Shown piece by piece: positions 41,357 through 50,272 of a DNA stretch of 64,000 nucleotides (its first letter is position 1; the number at the start of each line of letters is the position of its first letter). The DNA comes from Lujinxingia litoralis (lineage in GTDB: Bacteria > Myxococcota_A > Bradymonadia > Bradymonadales > Bradymonadaceae). The stretch spans positions 824,914 to 888,913 of the forward strand of contig NZ_QHKO01000001.1 in NCBI RefSeq assembly GCF_003260125.1, read 5' to 3'. A program made the position numbers and the translations under genes. Under the pieces are notes generated by a model. The model saw nothing but the letters and a program-made list of their open reading frames with translations, searched no databases and had not been told where the DNA came from.

Positions 41357-42076
41357 ATGATGGAAAGCGAAGCGACTGTCTTGATTGTCGAAGACGATCC
41401 CGCTCTGGCTAGCGCGCTCAGCGAGTTGCTGGAGACCGAGGGATTCAACACGCAGATCGAGTCCAATGGTGAGAACGCCATCTCTCGCATCCGCGATGAA
41501 AACCCCGACGCGGTGTTGCTCGATCTGGGGCTGCCGGACTCCGACGGCTTCGAGGTCTGCAAGGCGGTGCGCCCCGATTACATGGGGGCCATCATCATGC
41601 TCACCGGCTCACACGGCGACAACGACCACATCCGCGGTCTGGAGGTCGGCGCCGATGATTACGTAACCAAGCCGGTCTCTCCTCCCCTGCTCCTCGCCAG
41701 GCTCAAAGCCCTGCTTCGACGCATCGAGCAGATCAGCGAAGTGACCGACCTCTCGGTTGCCGGCGGTGACTCCAAAAAACTCAACATGGGTCCGCTCTTC
41801 ATCGATCGCCGCGCCCGCCAGGCCACGATCTCCGACACCCTGGTCGAGCTGACCACCTTTGAGTTCGATCTGCTCTGGATGCTCGCTCGCCGCTCCGGCA
41901 CCACAGTGCGCCGCGATGAGCTCTACCGCCAACTTCTCGATCGCGAGTACGACGGACTCGATCGCACCATCGACGTTCACATCAGCCGCCTGCGCAAGAA
42001 GCTCGTCGAATTTGGTGGCGACGCCGACTGGATCAAAACCGTCCACGGCAAGGGATACCAGTTCTTCGTGACCTGA
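41357..42076 (+). CDS. OmpR/PhoB-family DNA-binding response regulator (orphan)
   Basis: 239 residues from the ATG at 41357, with GAGGAG 9 nt upstream; the frame is open to 41249. Receiver domain about 7-120: acidic pocket Asp13/Asp14, phospho-acceptor Asp56 (LLDLGLPDSDG), Thr83 and Lys105 (YVTKPVSPP). The C-terminal winged helix (about 135-238) includes LTTFEFDLLWMLARRSGTT and the recognition region ending in VHGKGYQFF. No histidine kinase is adjacent, so its partner is elsewhere. Confidence 0.93.
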   Translation: MMESEATVLIVEDDPALASALSELLETEGFNTQIESNGENAISRIRDENPDAVLLDLGLPDSDGFEVCKAVRPDYMGAIIMLTGSHGDNDHIRGLEVGADDYVTKPVSPPLLLARLKALLRRIEQISEVTDLSVAGGDSKKLNMGPLFIDRRARQATISDTLVELTTFEFDLLWMLARRSGTTVRRDELYRQLLDREYDGLDRTIDVHISRLRKKLVEFGGDADWIKTVHGKGYQFFVT

Positions 42077-42103
42077 ATCCCCCCTTAAAATTTAAGTTCT
42101 TCC

Positions 42104-42140
42104 CGTGGCCGGGGAGCGCTACCCGCGCTCTCCGGCCACG
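42104..42140. terminator. Hairpin shared by the convergent regulator and asparaginase genes
   Basis: A 16-bp stem (42104-42119 with 42125-42140, one G-U) with a 5-nt loop. The asparaginase stop codon (42119-42121) falls in the top of the stem and loop, so the structure is built partly from coding sequence. There is no T-tract on either strand; termination would need Rho or be partial. Confidence 0.5.
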
Positions 42141-43096
42141 TCGCTCTGGAGGTAAGCGCGGCGCTCTTCACGCGCCTCGAAGTTCGCCAGCGCGTGCATC
42201 ATCTTGGTCACCGCGGCCTCCCCATGAAGTCCCCCTCCTCCGATGGCCCCGGCATCGGCAAGCCGACGGCTGTTCTCATAGAGCCCCAGATCGATCCTCC
42301 CGGCCGCCTGCGTAATCACCAGCACTTCCACGCCGCTGGCGACCGCCCGGCGAACGAATGCCGTCATGTCGGGCTCCCGCGCCGGAATCGTCCCCATACC
42401 GTAGGCGGCCAGCACCAGGCCCCGCAGAGCCCCGGAGGCGATCACCGGCTCAAAGAGCTCGGGCCGCAACCCGGGGGTGACATGCATCATCATCACCGCC
42501 GGATCGAATGCGGGCCGAAAGGTGTACGCACCGGCCACCGGTCGAAGCCCCTCGCTGAGTTCGATATCTACCCCCAGGCGTGCAATCGGCTCGGTGCCCG
42601 GGCTATCAAATGCCCGATAGTCATTGGCGTGACTTTTGGTGGCGCGAGTTCCCCGCACCAGAATGCCATCAAAGCAGATCCCGACTTCGGGAATCTGGCG
42701 AGTGGCCAGCTCCACGGCATCGGCCAGATTGCGCCGGGCATCGGTGCGCAACGCTCCCAGCGGGCGCTGGGCGCCGGTGAGAATCACCGGCTTCCCCAGG
42801 TTCATCAGCGCAAAGCTCAACGCCGCGGCGCTGTAGGCCATAGTGTCGGTCCCGTGGACGATGACAAAACCATCAAAATCGTCACGGCTGGCGTCGATCT
42901 CACTGGCGAGCACCGCCCAGTGCTCCGGGCCCATATCGCTGGAGTCCAGATTGAAGATGATCCGGGTTTCGATATCTGCCAGCGCCTCCAACTCCGGCAC
43001 GGCTTCGGTGAGGCGAGTGGCATAAGCGTCGGGATACAGCGGCGAGCCACTCATCCCCAGTGTCCCCCCGGTGTGCAAAATCAATACGCGTGGCAT
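42119..43096 (-). CDS. ansA: Type I (cytoplasmic) L-asparaginase
   Basis: Hydrolyses asparagine to aspartate and ammonia. 325 residues from the ATG at 43096; ACGAGG lies 6 nt upstream, and the frame is open much further. Both catalytic Thr motifs are present: HTGGTLGM near residues 8-15 and VHGTDTMAYSA near 90. No signal peptide, so cytoplasmic. Other conserved segments are TGAQRPLGALRTDARRNL and VIASGALRGLVLAAYGMGT. Convergent with the response regulator. Confidence 0.93.
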   Translation of the reverse strand: MPRVLILHTGGTLGMSGSPLYPDAYATRLTEAVPELEALADIETRIIFNLDSSDMGPEHWAVLASEIDASRDDFDGFVIVHGTDTMAYSAAALSFALMNLGKPVILTGAQRPLGALRTDARRNLADAVELATRQIPEVGICFDGILVRGTRATKSHANDYRAFDSPGTEPIARLGVDIELSEGLRPVAGAYTFRPAFDPAVMMMHVTPGLRPELFEPVIASGALRGLVLAAYGMGTIPAREPDMTAFVRRAVASGVEVLVITQAAGRIDLGLYENSRRLADAGAIGGGGLHGEAAVTKMMHALANFEAREERRAYLQSDVAGERG

Positions 43097-43188
43097 CGAG
43101 AACCTCGTCATCTTGCGCATCCTCATGATTGGCATCGGGGGCATCTGCACCCGGGCGCCGCGACTATGCGCCAGCGCCCCAGCTCCAA

Positions 43189-44139
43189 TCAAGCACAGAC
43201 CTCGCGCACACCGCGCAACGCCCAGACCAACGCATCTTCGCGGTGGGCGCCGGCACGCAGCGTCCCCAGAAAACTCTGCAAGCGGTAGAGCTCCACCACC
43301 TCTTGTGCCTGCGGCACCACCGCCTCCGGCATCGCCCGGGCAAGCGCGTCGAGCACCTCTTCGCACTCCGCCCACCACCGGTCGAAACGCCGGGACGTGG
43401 TCCAACGCGCGACCTCGATCAGCGGGTGCCCGGCGCGCGCCAACTCCCAGTCGACCACCCGCCAGCTCGTACGCCCCTCCTGCTCCTGGCGCAGGATATG
43501 TTCGGCCTTTAAATCGCCGTGCATCAGATACGCAGCCTTCCCCAGCGCCGCCAGCGCCCCGCCAGCCCGAGCCGCCCGCGCCTCCACACGTTTGCGGAGC
43601 TCCTCTCCCAACCGCTCACAGACGACCTCCTCCGCCAGGGCCCACCCCATAAAGTCGTCCCACTCCTCCCGATGCGTTGCCCAGCTTTTCCCGGGCCTCA
43701 ACCCCGTCTTCAAAAGCCCTGGCCGGGAGTAGCTCCGCGCCCGGGCCACCCCGGCGATCACCTCGGCCACATCCTCCCCCCGGGGCTCCACGTCCCCGGC
43801 AGCCGCCTCCACAAACTCCACCAGCGACCACCACAACCCTCCCCCCGACGGCGCCTCCTCCCCGCCCTCCAGAAGCGCGGGAGCCCCGACCTCGGTGGCC
43901 AGCTCCCCGCAGACGCCACACTCGGTCGCCCACGCTCGCCAGCCCCGCACATACTCGCGATAGACCGCCCGAGTACCATCGCCCAGCCGCACCACTGCAC
44001 CGGCGTTGGTCCCGCCGGCCAGCGACGCCAGCACCTCGATCGGGCCCCATCTCTCGAGCCGTTGTGCCAGCTTCTGCGGCTCCACCTCCACCGAGTTCTT
44101 TTGCTCCCAGTGCCGCTGCTGTGATGCATCCTTCGCCAT
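43189..44139 (-). CDS. Aminoglycoside phosphotransferase-like (APH/choline kinase fold) protein
   Basis: 316 residues from the ATG at 44139, preceded by GGGAG. The catalytic loop HGDLKAEHIL, with the catalytic Asp, and the metal-binding segment VVDWELARAGHPLIEVAR are typical of the APH family. The N-terminal lobe has a Gly-rich LAGGTNAGAVVRL and a strand with YREYVRGW. The family phosphorylates small molecules such as aminoglycosides, choline or sugars; the substrate cannot be inferred, and resistance should not be assumed. It lies 92 bp upstream of ansA's start in the same direction. Confidence 0.82.
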   Translation of the reverse strand: MAKDASQQRHWEQKNSVEVEPQKLAQRLERWGPIEVLASLAGGTNAGAVVRLGDGTRAVYREYVRGWRAWATECGVCGELATEVGAPALLEGGEEAPSGGGLWWSLVEFVEAAAGDVEPRGEDVAEVIAGVARARSYSRPGLLKTGLRPGKSWATHREEWDDFMGWALAEEVVCERLGEELRKRVEARAARAGGALAALGKAAYLMHGDLKAEHILRQEQEGRTSWRVVDWELARAGHPLIEVARWTTSRRFDRWWAECEEVLDALARAMPEAVVPQAQEVVELYRLQSFLGTLRAGAHREDALVWALRGVREVCA

Positions 44140-44278
44140 CCGCTCTCCCTTCTCCGGGATCGTACCTTCACAAAAAAACCCGGACGCCAACAGGCATCCA
44201 GGTCTTTACTTCACATGCGGCCTTCTGGGCCATGGCCCCTCGGGATGAGGCATCACTCCCGAGACGCCATCACAGCAC

Positions 44279-45775
44279 TCACCGACGACGACGGCGAAGC
44301 GCCACCATGCCCAGCAGCGTTGCGACCAGCGCCAGGGGCCCCGAGGGACTGCCCGAAGTTACCAGCGAGCAGCCTGCGGTCTGTTCCACGGTCGTGGACC
44401 CGCCGCCAGAATTCGACGGCGGGGTATCATCGTCATCACCGCCCGGCCCGGGATTTCCGCCTACGGTCGAGCCGGAGTCCTCCGCACACGGGTTGATGTT
44501 CTTCAGGTTAAACGCGCGGGCCACAAAGGTCGCCGCGTGCGCGCGGGGAACTTCCAGCGTCGGGCAGAACTCTCCGGCCCGACAACCGTTGGTCACACAG
44601 CGATCGGCAAGCACCTCGATGTCTTTGTAGTGCGCGTGCGAGGTGGGCACATCTGCAAAACTCGGCGAGGAGGGGTTAACCTGAGGCCAGCCGGCGGCTC
44701 GCCGCACCATCGCCGCGGCCTGCGCGCGGTTGATGGCGTCGCCCGGGCAGAAGCGCCCACTGCCGCAGCCCTGCGTAATGCCGGCGCGGGCAGCCGCCTC
44801 GATCTCAGCGTAATGCCTGTGGGAGCGCGGCACGTCACTGAAGGTCGGCGTCGCCGGCGGCGTCGTGGTGTTCAGACCGGCAGCCCGAACCAACAACGCC
44901 GCCATAGCCGCCCGCGTGGTGGAGCAGTTCGGGCAGAACATCAGCGGAGACTGGCTGCATCCGGTGGTGATGCCCTCCTCATAGAGGAGCTTCGCCTCGC
45001 CGTACCCATTTTGCCCGACCGGCATATCAGCGAAGATCGAGCCCCGCGCGTTATCGCTGGCCGTGGGCACGCAGCCGCCGGGCTGAGCCGGCTCGGGAGC
45101 GGGCTCATTTGCCCCCACCAGGCGCTTATACGACTCCACCAGGCTCAGGTAGGGAGGGATGTAACGGCCGTTGCGACGAATATCGTAGTGGAGGTGAATG
45201 GTCGTGGGCGTGCCCCCCATGTAGTTGGAGACCTTGCCCAGCACCGTTCCCTTGGTCACCCGCTGATTCACCCGCACGGCCACCCGGCTCATATGCAAGA
45301 ATCGATGGGTGGTGCCATCGGCCGAGGTCAGGCTCACCGAATAGGTGCCGATACCGGTGATGGTGCCGTCGACCGTCGCCACCACATCGTGCTTGTCCTT
45401 TTCGCAGGTGGAGGCCCGAATGTCCTGCCCCTGGTGACCTTTGCCGCTGGGACAAAGGGGCATGTTGTACTGGCGCGTCTCACAGTAATTGTCGCGCCAG
45501 GGGTACGCGTAGTTGGAGCTATCGCACTGAGAGCCGCCCAGAATGTATCCACCGGGGCGATGCACCTGCGAGTTGGCGTAGGCCGGCGCATCTTTGATCG
45601 GAAAGCGCATGCCCGGCACATACACCGTATTGTCGACGCGCCCCCGGCCACTGCCAGGCTCCAGATCACCGGGCGGGTGATAGCGAAAATCACCGTGGGC
45701 AAATCCCTGTGCCGGCACCATCGCCAGAGTCGTCGCTGCGGCCAGCGCCGCCATCATCATTCGCGCTGCGTTCAT
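44279..45775 (-). CDS. Secreted M23 (LytM) peptidase with three SLH-like repeats and MYXO-CTERM tag
   Basis: 498 residues. Signal peptide to about 26. The M23 metallopeptidase domain has zinc ligands and catalytic residues His114/Asp118 (GHQGQD) and the HLH pair His194/His196 (IHLHYD), so it is likely active on peptidoglycan cross-links. Three SLH-like units follow at about 245-305, 310-365 and 370-425; each contains DVP/DMP and a paired-Cys segment (e.g. TQGCGSGRFCPGDAINRAQ). A Gly/Asp-rich linker leads to a MYXO-CTERM-like end: GCSLV, a membrane helix, and a terminal Arg5 cluster. Such tags are cut by myxosortases and mark surface proteins. The start overlaps the upstream lipoprotein stop as ATGA. 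Confidence 0.9.
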   Translation of the reverse strand: MNAARMMMAALAAATTLAMVPAQGFAHGDFRYHPPGDLEPGSGRGRVDNTVYVPGMRFPIKDAPAYANSQVHRPGGYILGGSQCDSSNYAYPWRDNYCETRQYNMPLCPSGKGHQGQDIRASTCEKDKHDVVATVDGTITGIGTYSVSLTSADGTTHRFLHMSRVAVRVNQRVTKGTVLGKVSNYMGGTPTTIHLHYDIRRNGRYIPPYLSLVESYKRLVGANEPAPEPAQPGGCVPTASDNARGSIFADMPVGQNGYGEAKLLYEEGITTGCSQSPLMFCPNCSTTRAAMAALLVRAAGLNTTTPPATPTFSDVPRSHRHYAEIEAAARAGITQGCGSGRFCPGDAINRAQAAAMVRRAAGWPQVNPSSPSFADVPTSHAHYKDIEVLADRCVTNGCRAGEFCPTLEVPRAHAATFVARAFNLKNINPCAEDSGSTVGGNPGPGGDDDDTPPSNSGGGSTTVEQTAGCSLVTSGSPSGPLALVATLLGMVALRRRRR

Positions 45776-46470
45776 TGCACACCTCCGGCCAGCGCCAGCG
45801 ACTCGGCCAGCTTCAGAATGAAGTCATCTTTCGCGCAGCGCGCATCCCCCATCGGATCGGCGCATTCCACAGTGATCGTGTAGACAAGGTTCGCCAGCGG
45901 AAAGCTCAGCTCCGCGATGCCCGAGGCCCGCCCCACCATCAACTCGCTCTCCGCGAGCTTTTCATCAGCCAGCTCCCCGGCGGGTCCGACGCGCTCAAAT
46001 CCCACCCGCGACGCCGTCATCCACACCGAGTAGTCCCCCAGGTCGGCAAAGGCCGTGTACCACTGCTCGCCAGTGGAAACCTGCAGCTTCTCGGTAACTT
46101 CCGGAACCGCAGGAAGGAGCACCGGCAGCTCCAACACACTGACGTGCTTGAGAACCCCTGCATCGACCAGGGCCGGATCAAGCTCGGCGTAGCCGGCGAC
46201 ATCCTCCCAGGCCACATCGATCAGGTAGGACTGAGGCGATTCCCGGGTCTCCACGACCACCTCGGAGCCCTCCTCCGCCGCCCAGCCATCCCGGGCAGCG
46301 AGCTCCTCACGGTCGGTCAGCGCGCCATCCTCCACCAGCGCGCGCTGGGCCGCTTCCACCTCAGGTTCGGCGCTCTGCTGGACCTCCTGACAGCCCACGG
46401 TTCCAAACAGGGCCAGAAGCGCAACCAGCGCTCCAGATCCTCGTCGGTGCATTCTCTTCTCATTTCTCAT
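45772..46470 (-). CDS. Predicted lipoprotein coupled to the M23/SLH protein
   Basis: 232 residues with a lipobox TVGC (Cys27). An acidic, Glu-rich stretch follows, then a region with alternating hydrophobic residues (SYLIDVAWEDVAGYAELD) and one Cys pair near the C-terminus. No recognised family. The ATG at 46470 has GGAG 9 nt upstream; a second ATG is 18 nt downstream. Its stop overlaps the start of the M23/SLH gene, so the products are co-translated and may act together on the cell surface. Confidence 0.72.
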   Translation of the reverse strand: MRNEKRMHRRGSGALVALLALFGTVGCQEVQQSAEPEVEAAQRALVEDGALTDREELAARDGWAAEEGSEVVVETRESPQSYLIDVAWEDVAGYAELDPALVDAGVLKHVSVLELPVLLPAVPEVTEKLQVSTGEQWYTAFADLGDYSVWMTASRVGFERVGPAGELADEKLAESELMVGRASGIAELSFPLANLVYTITVECADPMGDARCAKDDFILKLAESLALAGGVQ

Positions 46471-46808
46471 TCAGCCTGACTCCATTACTGCTTAATCGTC
46501 ATGATTTCAGGATATAAATGAAACCATCTATCCTACATACAACCACCCATGCACACACCATGCCACACCTCCCCCCTTGCGGCCGTCGTGGCGGGCGCAC
46601 CATGCCATAGCGTCGCCCATCCGGAAACTGACCAAATGGTCGAAGCCTACGTTCCCCTTTGACGCGCTGCGTCTGTGCCAGATTGACACACCGTCCTTTT
46701 GTCCCGCCGGGAGCTTTTCTCACCCGGGTCACTGCTTACATTGTCGCCACTTTGAAGCGCGACGGCCCCCCAGGCGAACCGCCCTTTTTTCCCGAACGGA
46801 GAGCCCAC
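46471..46808. other. Intergenic region between the lipoprotein and the pirin gene
   Basis: 338 bp divergent gap, AT-richer than its surroundings at 46495-46530. On the minus strand a TTGTAT/TTTATA-like pair could drive the lipoprotein gene. On the plus strand TTGAC-type hexamers occur near 46660 and 46683, without clear -10 partners. No gene or repeat seen. Confidence 0.35.
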
Positions 46809-47507
46809 ATGTTACAACACTTCACCTCCCACGAACGTGGCACCACCCGCACAGCCTGGCTGAACTCTCGCCACACCTTCTCCTTTGGCGCCTACCACAA
46901 CCCGGAACGCTCCGGGTTTCGCGCGCTTCGGGTCATCAACGATGACATCGTTTCACCAGGCGCCGGCTTCGATCCCCATCCCCACCGCGATATGGAGATC
47001 ATCTCGTATGTCGTCGAAGGCGAACTCGTGCACCGCGACTCCATGGGCAACGGCTCGACCATCGGCCCCGGTGAGGTCCAACGCATGAGCGCGGGGACCG
47101 GTGTACGCCACAGCGAGTTCAACGGCTCCGACACCCAACCGGTGCGCTTCCTCCAGATCTGGCTCCCGCGGGACACCCCGGGACTCTCGCCATCCTATGA
47201 GCAGAAATCCTTCGATCTTCGGGGATCCCCCAATACCTTTCACCTTATCGCGGCCCCGCAGGTCGATGAGAATGCGCTGAGTATTCACCAGGATGTGCGC
47301 ATCGTCGCCGCCTATCTTACACCCGGCCACTGCGTCACCATGGAGCTGGACGACAAACGCCATGCCTGGGTCCAGGTCGTGAAGGGAACGCTCACCGTCA
47401 ACGACCAGAAACTCTCCGCCGGCGACAGCCTGGCCGCCAGCCAGGAGCCTCGCCTCACCTTCGAAGCCAGCGAAGACGCCGAAGTCCTCCTCTTCGACCT
47501 GGCATAA
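46809..47507 (+). CDS. Pirin-family protein (bicupin, quercetinase-like)
   Basis: 232 residues from the ATG at 46809, preceded by GGAGAG. It has the typical opening SRHTFSFGAYHNPERSGFRALRVINDD. The metal-binding cupin residues lie in FDPHPHRDMEIISYVVEG (His-His-Glu) and HSEF. The second cupin is shorter, ending VLLFDLA. Bacterial pirins such as YhhW can have quercetin 2,3-dioxygenase activity, but the physiological substrate here is unknown. Upstream of an RNA methyltransferase gene. Confidence 0.92.
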   Translation: MLQHFTSHERGTTRTAWLNSRHTFSFGAYHNPERSGFRALRVINDDIVSPGAGFDPHPHRDMEIISYVVEGELVHRDSMGNGSTIGPGEVQRMSAGTGVRHSEFNGSDTQPVRFLQIWLPRDTPGLSPSYEQKSFDLRGSPNTFHLIAAPQVDENALSIHQDVRIVAAYLTPGHCVTMELDDKRHAWVQVVKGTLTVNDQKLSAGDSLAASQEPRLTFEASEDAEVLLFDLA

Positions 47508-47631
47508 GCTCATCGTGGCCGCGCTCACCTGCACTCCTCACGCAGGCGACTTGCGCCCACCGGCGCACGCGGGCATCGTCGGCGCCGCGCTCCTCGCCCC
47601 GGCCTTCTCTCCTACGGATGCCCGCACTGCC

Positions 47632-48777
47632 ATGGCCCAGACCTATTTCGCCACCACCCAGCCCGGCCTCGAAGAGGCGCTGCTCTCGGAGCTTCGCGAC
47701 CTCAAGATCAAACGCCCGCGCATGGTCACCGGCGGCGTCGAGTTCGACGCCACCTACACCACCCTCTACCAGGCCAACCTGGCCCTGCGCTCGGCCACCC
47801 GCATCTGGCTGCGCCTCGACGAGTTTCGCGCCCGCGACACCTCGGAGCTCTTTCGAAAATGTCGCCGCTTTGACTGGGAACGCCTCATTCCCCCGGAGCT
47901 GGCGCTTAACCTGCGCGCCAGCAGTCGGCAGAGCCGCATGGTCCACACCGGCACCATCACCGAGGTCGTCGAAGAGGCCATCTCCCAGCGCTTTGTCGAA
48001 GAGCTGGGCCAGCCGGCGCCCCTCTTCTCCTCTGGCGACGACGCCCAGCGCATTCTCATTCGCATTGATGGCGATCGCTGCCAGCTCAGCCTCGACAGCA
48101 GCGGCTCGCGTCTCCAGCGCCGGGGGTGGCGCACCGAAGCCGGACCTGCCCCGCTGCGCGAGAACATCGCCGCTGGCCTCCTTCTTCAGATCGGCTGGCA
48201 GCCCCATCAACCCCTGCTCGACCCGATGTGTGGCAGCGGCACCATTCCCATCGAAGCCGCGCTGATGCGTCAGCGCATCGCGCCCAACCTCGCGCGCCGC
48301 TTTGCCTTTGAGCGCTGGGCCAACTTCGAGGCGGCCCGCCTCGACAAAGTCCGCACCGCCCTGCATCGCCCGGCACCGACGTCGCCCCCCGACCCCTCGC
48401 CAATCGAAGGCTCCGATCGCGATCCGGACGTGCTTCAGGCCGCCCGCGCCAACGCCCGCCGCGCCGGCGTCGATGCGCAACTTCATCTCACGCTCGCAAC
48501 TCTTCAGGATCGGCCCGCTCCCGAATCTACGGAGCCGGGCTGGATTCTGACCAACCCACCCTACGGGGAGCGACTCGCCACCGGCGACGCGCTCTCCTCC
48601 CTGTTTCATCTCTGGCAGTCCCGCCTGCCCACCTGGTCACTGGCCTTTATCTGGCCCCGGGAGCGCGCGGACCAGGTGCGCAAACTCGCCGGCAACCGCC
48701 TCCAGAGCGTCGCCACCGTCTTCAACGGCGGCATCTCGGTGGACCTGTGGATCGGCACGCCCCCTGCAGCCAAATGA
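47632..48777 (+). CDS. THUMP-domain class I SAM-dependent RNA methyltransferase (RlmL/Trm14-like)
   Basis: 381 residues from the ATG at 47632, where MAQTYFATTQPGLEEALLSEL matches the usual family start (the frame is open upstream to 47515). The N-terminal ferredoxin-like/THUMP region covers about 1-165. The C-terminal Rossmann methyltransferase has motif I DPMCGSGTIPIEAA (about 198-211), the acidic SDRDPDVLQAARANARRAG segment and the catalytic motif NPPYGERL. The family makes m2G in 23S rRNA or tRNA; which position here cannot be read. It has only the RlmL half, not the RlmK fusion. Confidence 0.9.
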   Translation: MAQTYFATTQPGLEEALLSELRDLKIKRPRMVTGGVEFDATYTTLYQANLALRSATRIWLRLDEFRARDTSELFRKCRRFDWERLIPPELALNLRASSRQSRMVHTGTITEVVEEAISQRFVEELGQPAPLFSSGDDAQRILIRIDGDRCQLSLDSSGSRLQRRGWRTEAGPAPLRENIAAGLLLQIGWQPHQPLLDPMCGSGTIPIEAALMRQRIAPNLARRFAFERWANFEAARLDKVRTALHRPAPTSPPDPSPIEGSDRDPDVLQAARANARRAGVDAQLHLTLATLQDRPAPESTEPGWILTNPPYGERLATGDALSSLFHLWQSRLPTWSLAFIWPRERADQVRKLAGNRLQSVATVFNGGISVDLWIGTPPAAK

Positions 48778-48896
48778 CGACCGTAGACCGCACCACGCGG
48801 CATACGCTCCCTCAACAAGACATCAGGCCGTAGCGACATCGACGTACCTCGCAACTTCACCACCACGAAGTTCACCCTCCCTCTCGAGAGGACGCG

Positions 48897-49238
48897 ATGG
48901 CACCTCAGACGCCCTGGAAGTTCTTTGGCCGACCCAGCCGACACCTTGAGCGCATTCGTAGAAAGCTCGACGCCATGTTTGAGGGGCGCACGCGCCGCCC
49001 CGCCGAAGCGCACCAGCAGGGCGATCCGGTGCTGGTGGCGTTTACCCCCGGGGGTAAAGCCAAGATCTACCATTTTAAACGCCCCCCACGGCCGCCCCGA
49101 GCCGACTACACGGCGCCTACCCTCCGGGAGCTCGGGCCGGCGTGCCACCGGGAGACCTTCCTGCAGCGGGTCCCGGCAACGCCTCGGCTCTCAGCCGAGG
49201 AGCAACAGGAGCGCCTGGACCAGGATCAGCCCGTCTAG
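48897..49238 (+). CDS. Small basic hypothetical protein
   Basis: 113 residues. GAGAGGA precedes the ATG at 48897. The sequence is Arg/Lys/Pro-rich with an N-terminal helix (RHLERIRRKLDAMFEG) and no membrane segment. The last 48 bp overlap the 3' end of the convergent UbiA-like gene, so the end is constrained by it. Good ribosome-binding site and GC-rich third positions support it; without homologues it remains tentative. Confidence 0.5.
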   Translation: MAPQTPWKFFGRPSRHLERIRRKLDAMFEGRTRRPAEAHQQGDPVLVAFTPGGKAKIYHFKRPPRPPRADYTAPTLRELGPACHRETFLQRVPATPRLSAEEQQERLDQDQPV

Positions 49239-50051
49239 ACCTCCCGCGTAGTAGAGTTCGCCGGGGGGACGGCGCGCCGCAAAGCGGCGCTTGCCAGCCA
49301 GCAGCAAGCCGAGCGCAGCGAGGCTGGCGAGCGCCGTGGCCCACTGCCCGAACGCCACCCCACACAGCCCCCGTAGCAGGGCCGAGAGCACCACCACCGA
49401 GGCCGCGACCTGCGCGATGTCAAAACAACGCGCCTCCCCCAGTCGCCCGGCCAGCGTCAAGACACCGCCCAGGCGATCGCTTTGCAGATCGCGCACATCA
49501 AAAGGCAACGTGAGCGCGTAAATGAACAAGGTGCGCTCCCCCACAAGCCACGCGGCCACCTGCGGGCTCACCGCCGCTCCCGACTCCACCAGCGGCAGCC
49601 CGCAGGTCACCGCCGCCCACACCAGCGCGGTCGCCGGCGTCTTAAAACCCGGCACATCCTTAAGACGAGCGCTCCTCCAGACGAGCACCGGGAGACTGTA
49701 GCCCACCGACACCATCCCGGGCGGAATCAGCGCCAGGACCGTCTCCAACCGAACCCACCACAGCGAGAGCCCCGCACCAATCAGCCCCACCCCGATCAAC
49801 GCACTCATCGTCCGGCGGTGCCCCTGCAGCCACACATGGCGCACGCTACCTGCCAGACGATCTTCCCCCCGCCCCTCCACCCAGCGATCCAGACTGTACA
49901 CCGCCAACGTCGCGCAGAAGACCAGCGCGCCCAGCCCCGCCAGCTCACCCGCCGGCGTGCCCCAGAGATGCCCGCTGCCCAGCGTGAGCGCCCCGGCGCC
50001 GGCAGCCACCAGCACATTGGAGAAGATCAGGGCTTTTAGCAGGCGTTTCAC
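49191..50051 (-). CDS. UbiA-family prenyltransferase-like membrane protein
   Basis: 286 residues, about nine TM helices. Two Asp-rich motifs in the expected positions bind Mg-prenyl diphosphate in this family: YSLDRWVEGRGED (about 52-64) and LPFDVRDLQSDR (about 182-193). The first is somewhat divergent from the NDxxD form. The family attaches prenyl chains to aromatic or other acceptors (quinones, hemes, chlorophyll); acceptor unknown. Its 3' end overlaps a small convergent gene. Confidence 0.8.
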   Translation of the reverse strand: MKRLLKALIFSNVLVAAGAGALTLGSGHLWGTPAGELAGLGALVFCATLAVYSLDRWVEGRGEDRLAGSVRHVWLQGHRRTMSALIGVGLIGAGLSLWWVRLETVLALIPPGMVSVGYSLPVLVWRSARLKDVPGFKTPATALVWAAVTCGLPLVESGAAVSPQVAAWLVGERTLFIYALTLPFDVRDLQSDRLGGVLTLAGRLGEARCFDIAQVAASVVVLSALLRGLCGVAFGQWATALASLAALGLLLAGKRRFAARRPPGELYYAGGLDGLILVQALLLLLG

Positions 50052-50272
50052 AGACTCAACCTCGTACGTCGACGCCTCCTTAAGTATCAGTCACGCCCAC
50101 GACGCTCCACCCCTCATCCACTCCCCGCGTCCCTTATGCAGGCTTCCCTTGATGCATCCAGCGCAGCCTCAACGCCCCTCGGACCGCTGAATCCCGGCTC
50201 AGAAATCTTGATCCCCCGGCCGTGGTCTGAAAGGGTGGCCGCCCCGATCCACACTGAGTGCAGGCGACCCCG

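Noticed and set aside
43189..44139. Antibiotic-resistance gene
   Set aside because: The APH fold is shared by many housekeeping small-molecule kinases, and nothing in the context (no mobile element, no cassette) supports resistance.
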